A stretch of 64,000 nucleotides of DNA from Azotobacter paspali (GTDB taxonomy: Bacteria > Pseudomonadota > Gammaproteobacteria > Pseudomonadales > Pseudomonadaceae): the NCBI RefSeq assembly GCF_042434745.1, contig NZ_JBHLSS010000039.1; one strand, written 5' to 3'. How positions within the stretch are numbered: position 1 is the first letter of the stretch; each line of letters starts with the position of its first letter. Positions 63,613 to 64,000 of this stretch are shown here, piece after piece. The notes below the pieces were generated by a model. That model was not told the DNA's origin. It worked only from the letters and a program-made list of their open reading frames with translations, and ran no database searches. A program made the position numbers and the translations under genes.

Positions 63613-64000
63613 GCCGGCCTGCCGCCAATGGTGCAACAAACCTAGTGAGTAGAAGCCACGGTCGAACAGGATCAGCGAGTGATCGGGCGTACTGACAACC
63701 AGTTGCTCGGCCAGTTTCATCTCATTGCCGTGGTAACCGGCGAAGCTGCTGCTGACCAATAGGTGACTGGTCAGCTCCATCTGGCACACCATGCGTACCT
63801 GTGGAAAACCGGTATCGCCGAGCTGCCGTAGCGCTCAGGGTTCTCTTGCGTATCGGACGTGCGCCAGACCACCGCATCGACACTGAGCAGGCGTAGCCCC
63901 ATCCAGGTCGGATGGTTGGCCGAGGCATGTCAGCGCTGCTGCGTCAGCGCGAAGACTTCACGCACAGCCTGGCTACCCAGACGCTGACGCCCTTGAACCA
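63613..64000 (-). pseudogene. IS4-family transposase, N-terminal/catalytic fragment, runs off the window
   Basis: Reverse-strand reading gives RQRLGSQAVREVFALTQQR, an in-frame TGA, then ANHPTWMGLRLLSVDAVVW and RTSDTQENPERYG. A frameshift near 63830 follows, then LGDTGFPQVRMVCQMELTSH and the DDE-region DHSLILFDRGFYSLGLLHHW. The catalytic FDRGFYSLGLL block is intact. One stop codon, one frameshift and the repeat insertion make it inactive. The 5' end is outside the window. Confidence 0.85.

Overview
The window is GC-rich, tightly packed gammaproteobacterial chromosome with Pseudomonas-type gene content. Poly(3-hydroxybutyrate) (PHB)-related genes, a fused glucosylglycerol-phosphate synthase/phosphatase, an N-acetylglutaminylglutamine amide (NAGGN) operon and a Prc/AlgO-type protease suggest Azotobacter or a close relative. 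This is inference from gene content and remembered synteny; no search was run. I see no rRNA, tRNA, CRISPR array, prophage or replication origin.

Region by region. (1) 1-5.8 kb: a badly decayed acetyl-CoA synthetase remnant, then intact ackA and pta and a CitE-like lyase. (2) 6-9.2 kb: three overlapping small membrane-protein genes (DUF3618, YqjE/holin-like, and an unassigned one) with a clear terminator, a small secreted protein, and an encapsulated-ferritin-like protein without a capsid gene nearby. (3) 9.4-14.9 kb: phhA-phhB, a YcaD-type transporter next to the glucosylglycerol enzyme, and arfB. (4) 15.2-24 kb: two secreted PHB-depolymerase-like hydrolases, a phasin-like protein, a small exported protein with no normal start codon, hpd, and envelope or small proteins. 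(5) 24.1-24.7 kb: a compound inverted repeat element. (6) 24.8-36.8 kb: a dioxygenase gene broken by one stop codon, an ABC exporter, a DsbA-like protein, bolA, fumC, a truncated PPK2, a FadL-like porin, polyphosphate:AMP phosphotransferase, an EAL protein and mnmC. (7) 36.9-46 kb: a MarR regulator divergent from the NAGGN operon, followed by a hybrid histidine kinase and yheU. (8) 46-62.9 kb: a CorC/HlyC-type protein, DUF485-actP, a GH17 membrane enzyme, a secreted hydrolase coupled to mlaA, an LpxL-type acyltransferase, minCDE, an RluA-type enzyme, apeB, a quinone reductase and prc. (9) 62.9-64 kb: an IS4-type transposase broken by a second copy of the repeat.

Several genes fit linked physiology. 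Two separate compatible-solute systems (glucosylglycerol and NAGGN) point to osmotic or desiccation stress. pta-ackA and actP handle acetate, while the local acs copy is dead. phhAB and hpd belong to phenylalanine/tyrosine catabolism. The PHB hydrolases and phasin concern carbon storage. mlaA, the acyltransferase, prc and minCDE form an envelope and division block.

The least explained item is the dispersed repeat. Its two loci share a head of about 50 bp and a hairpin whose two arms change together between copies. One locus lies inside a transposase gene and the other is flanked by 10-bp direct repeats.
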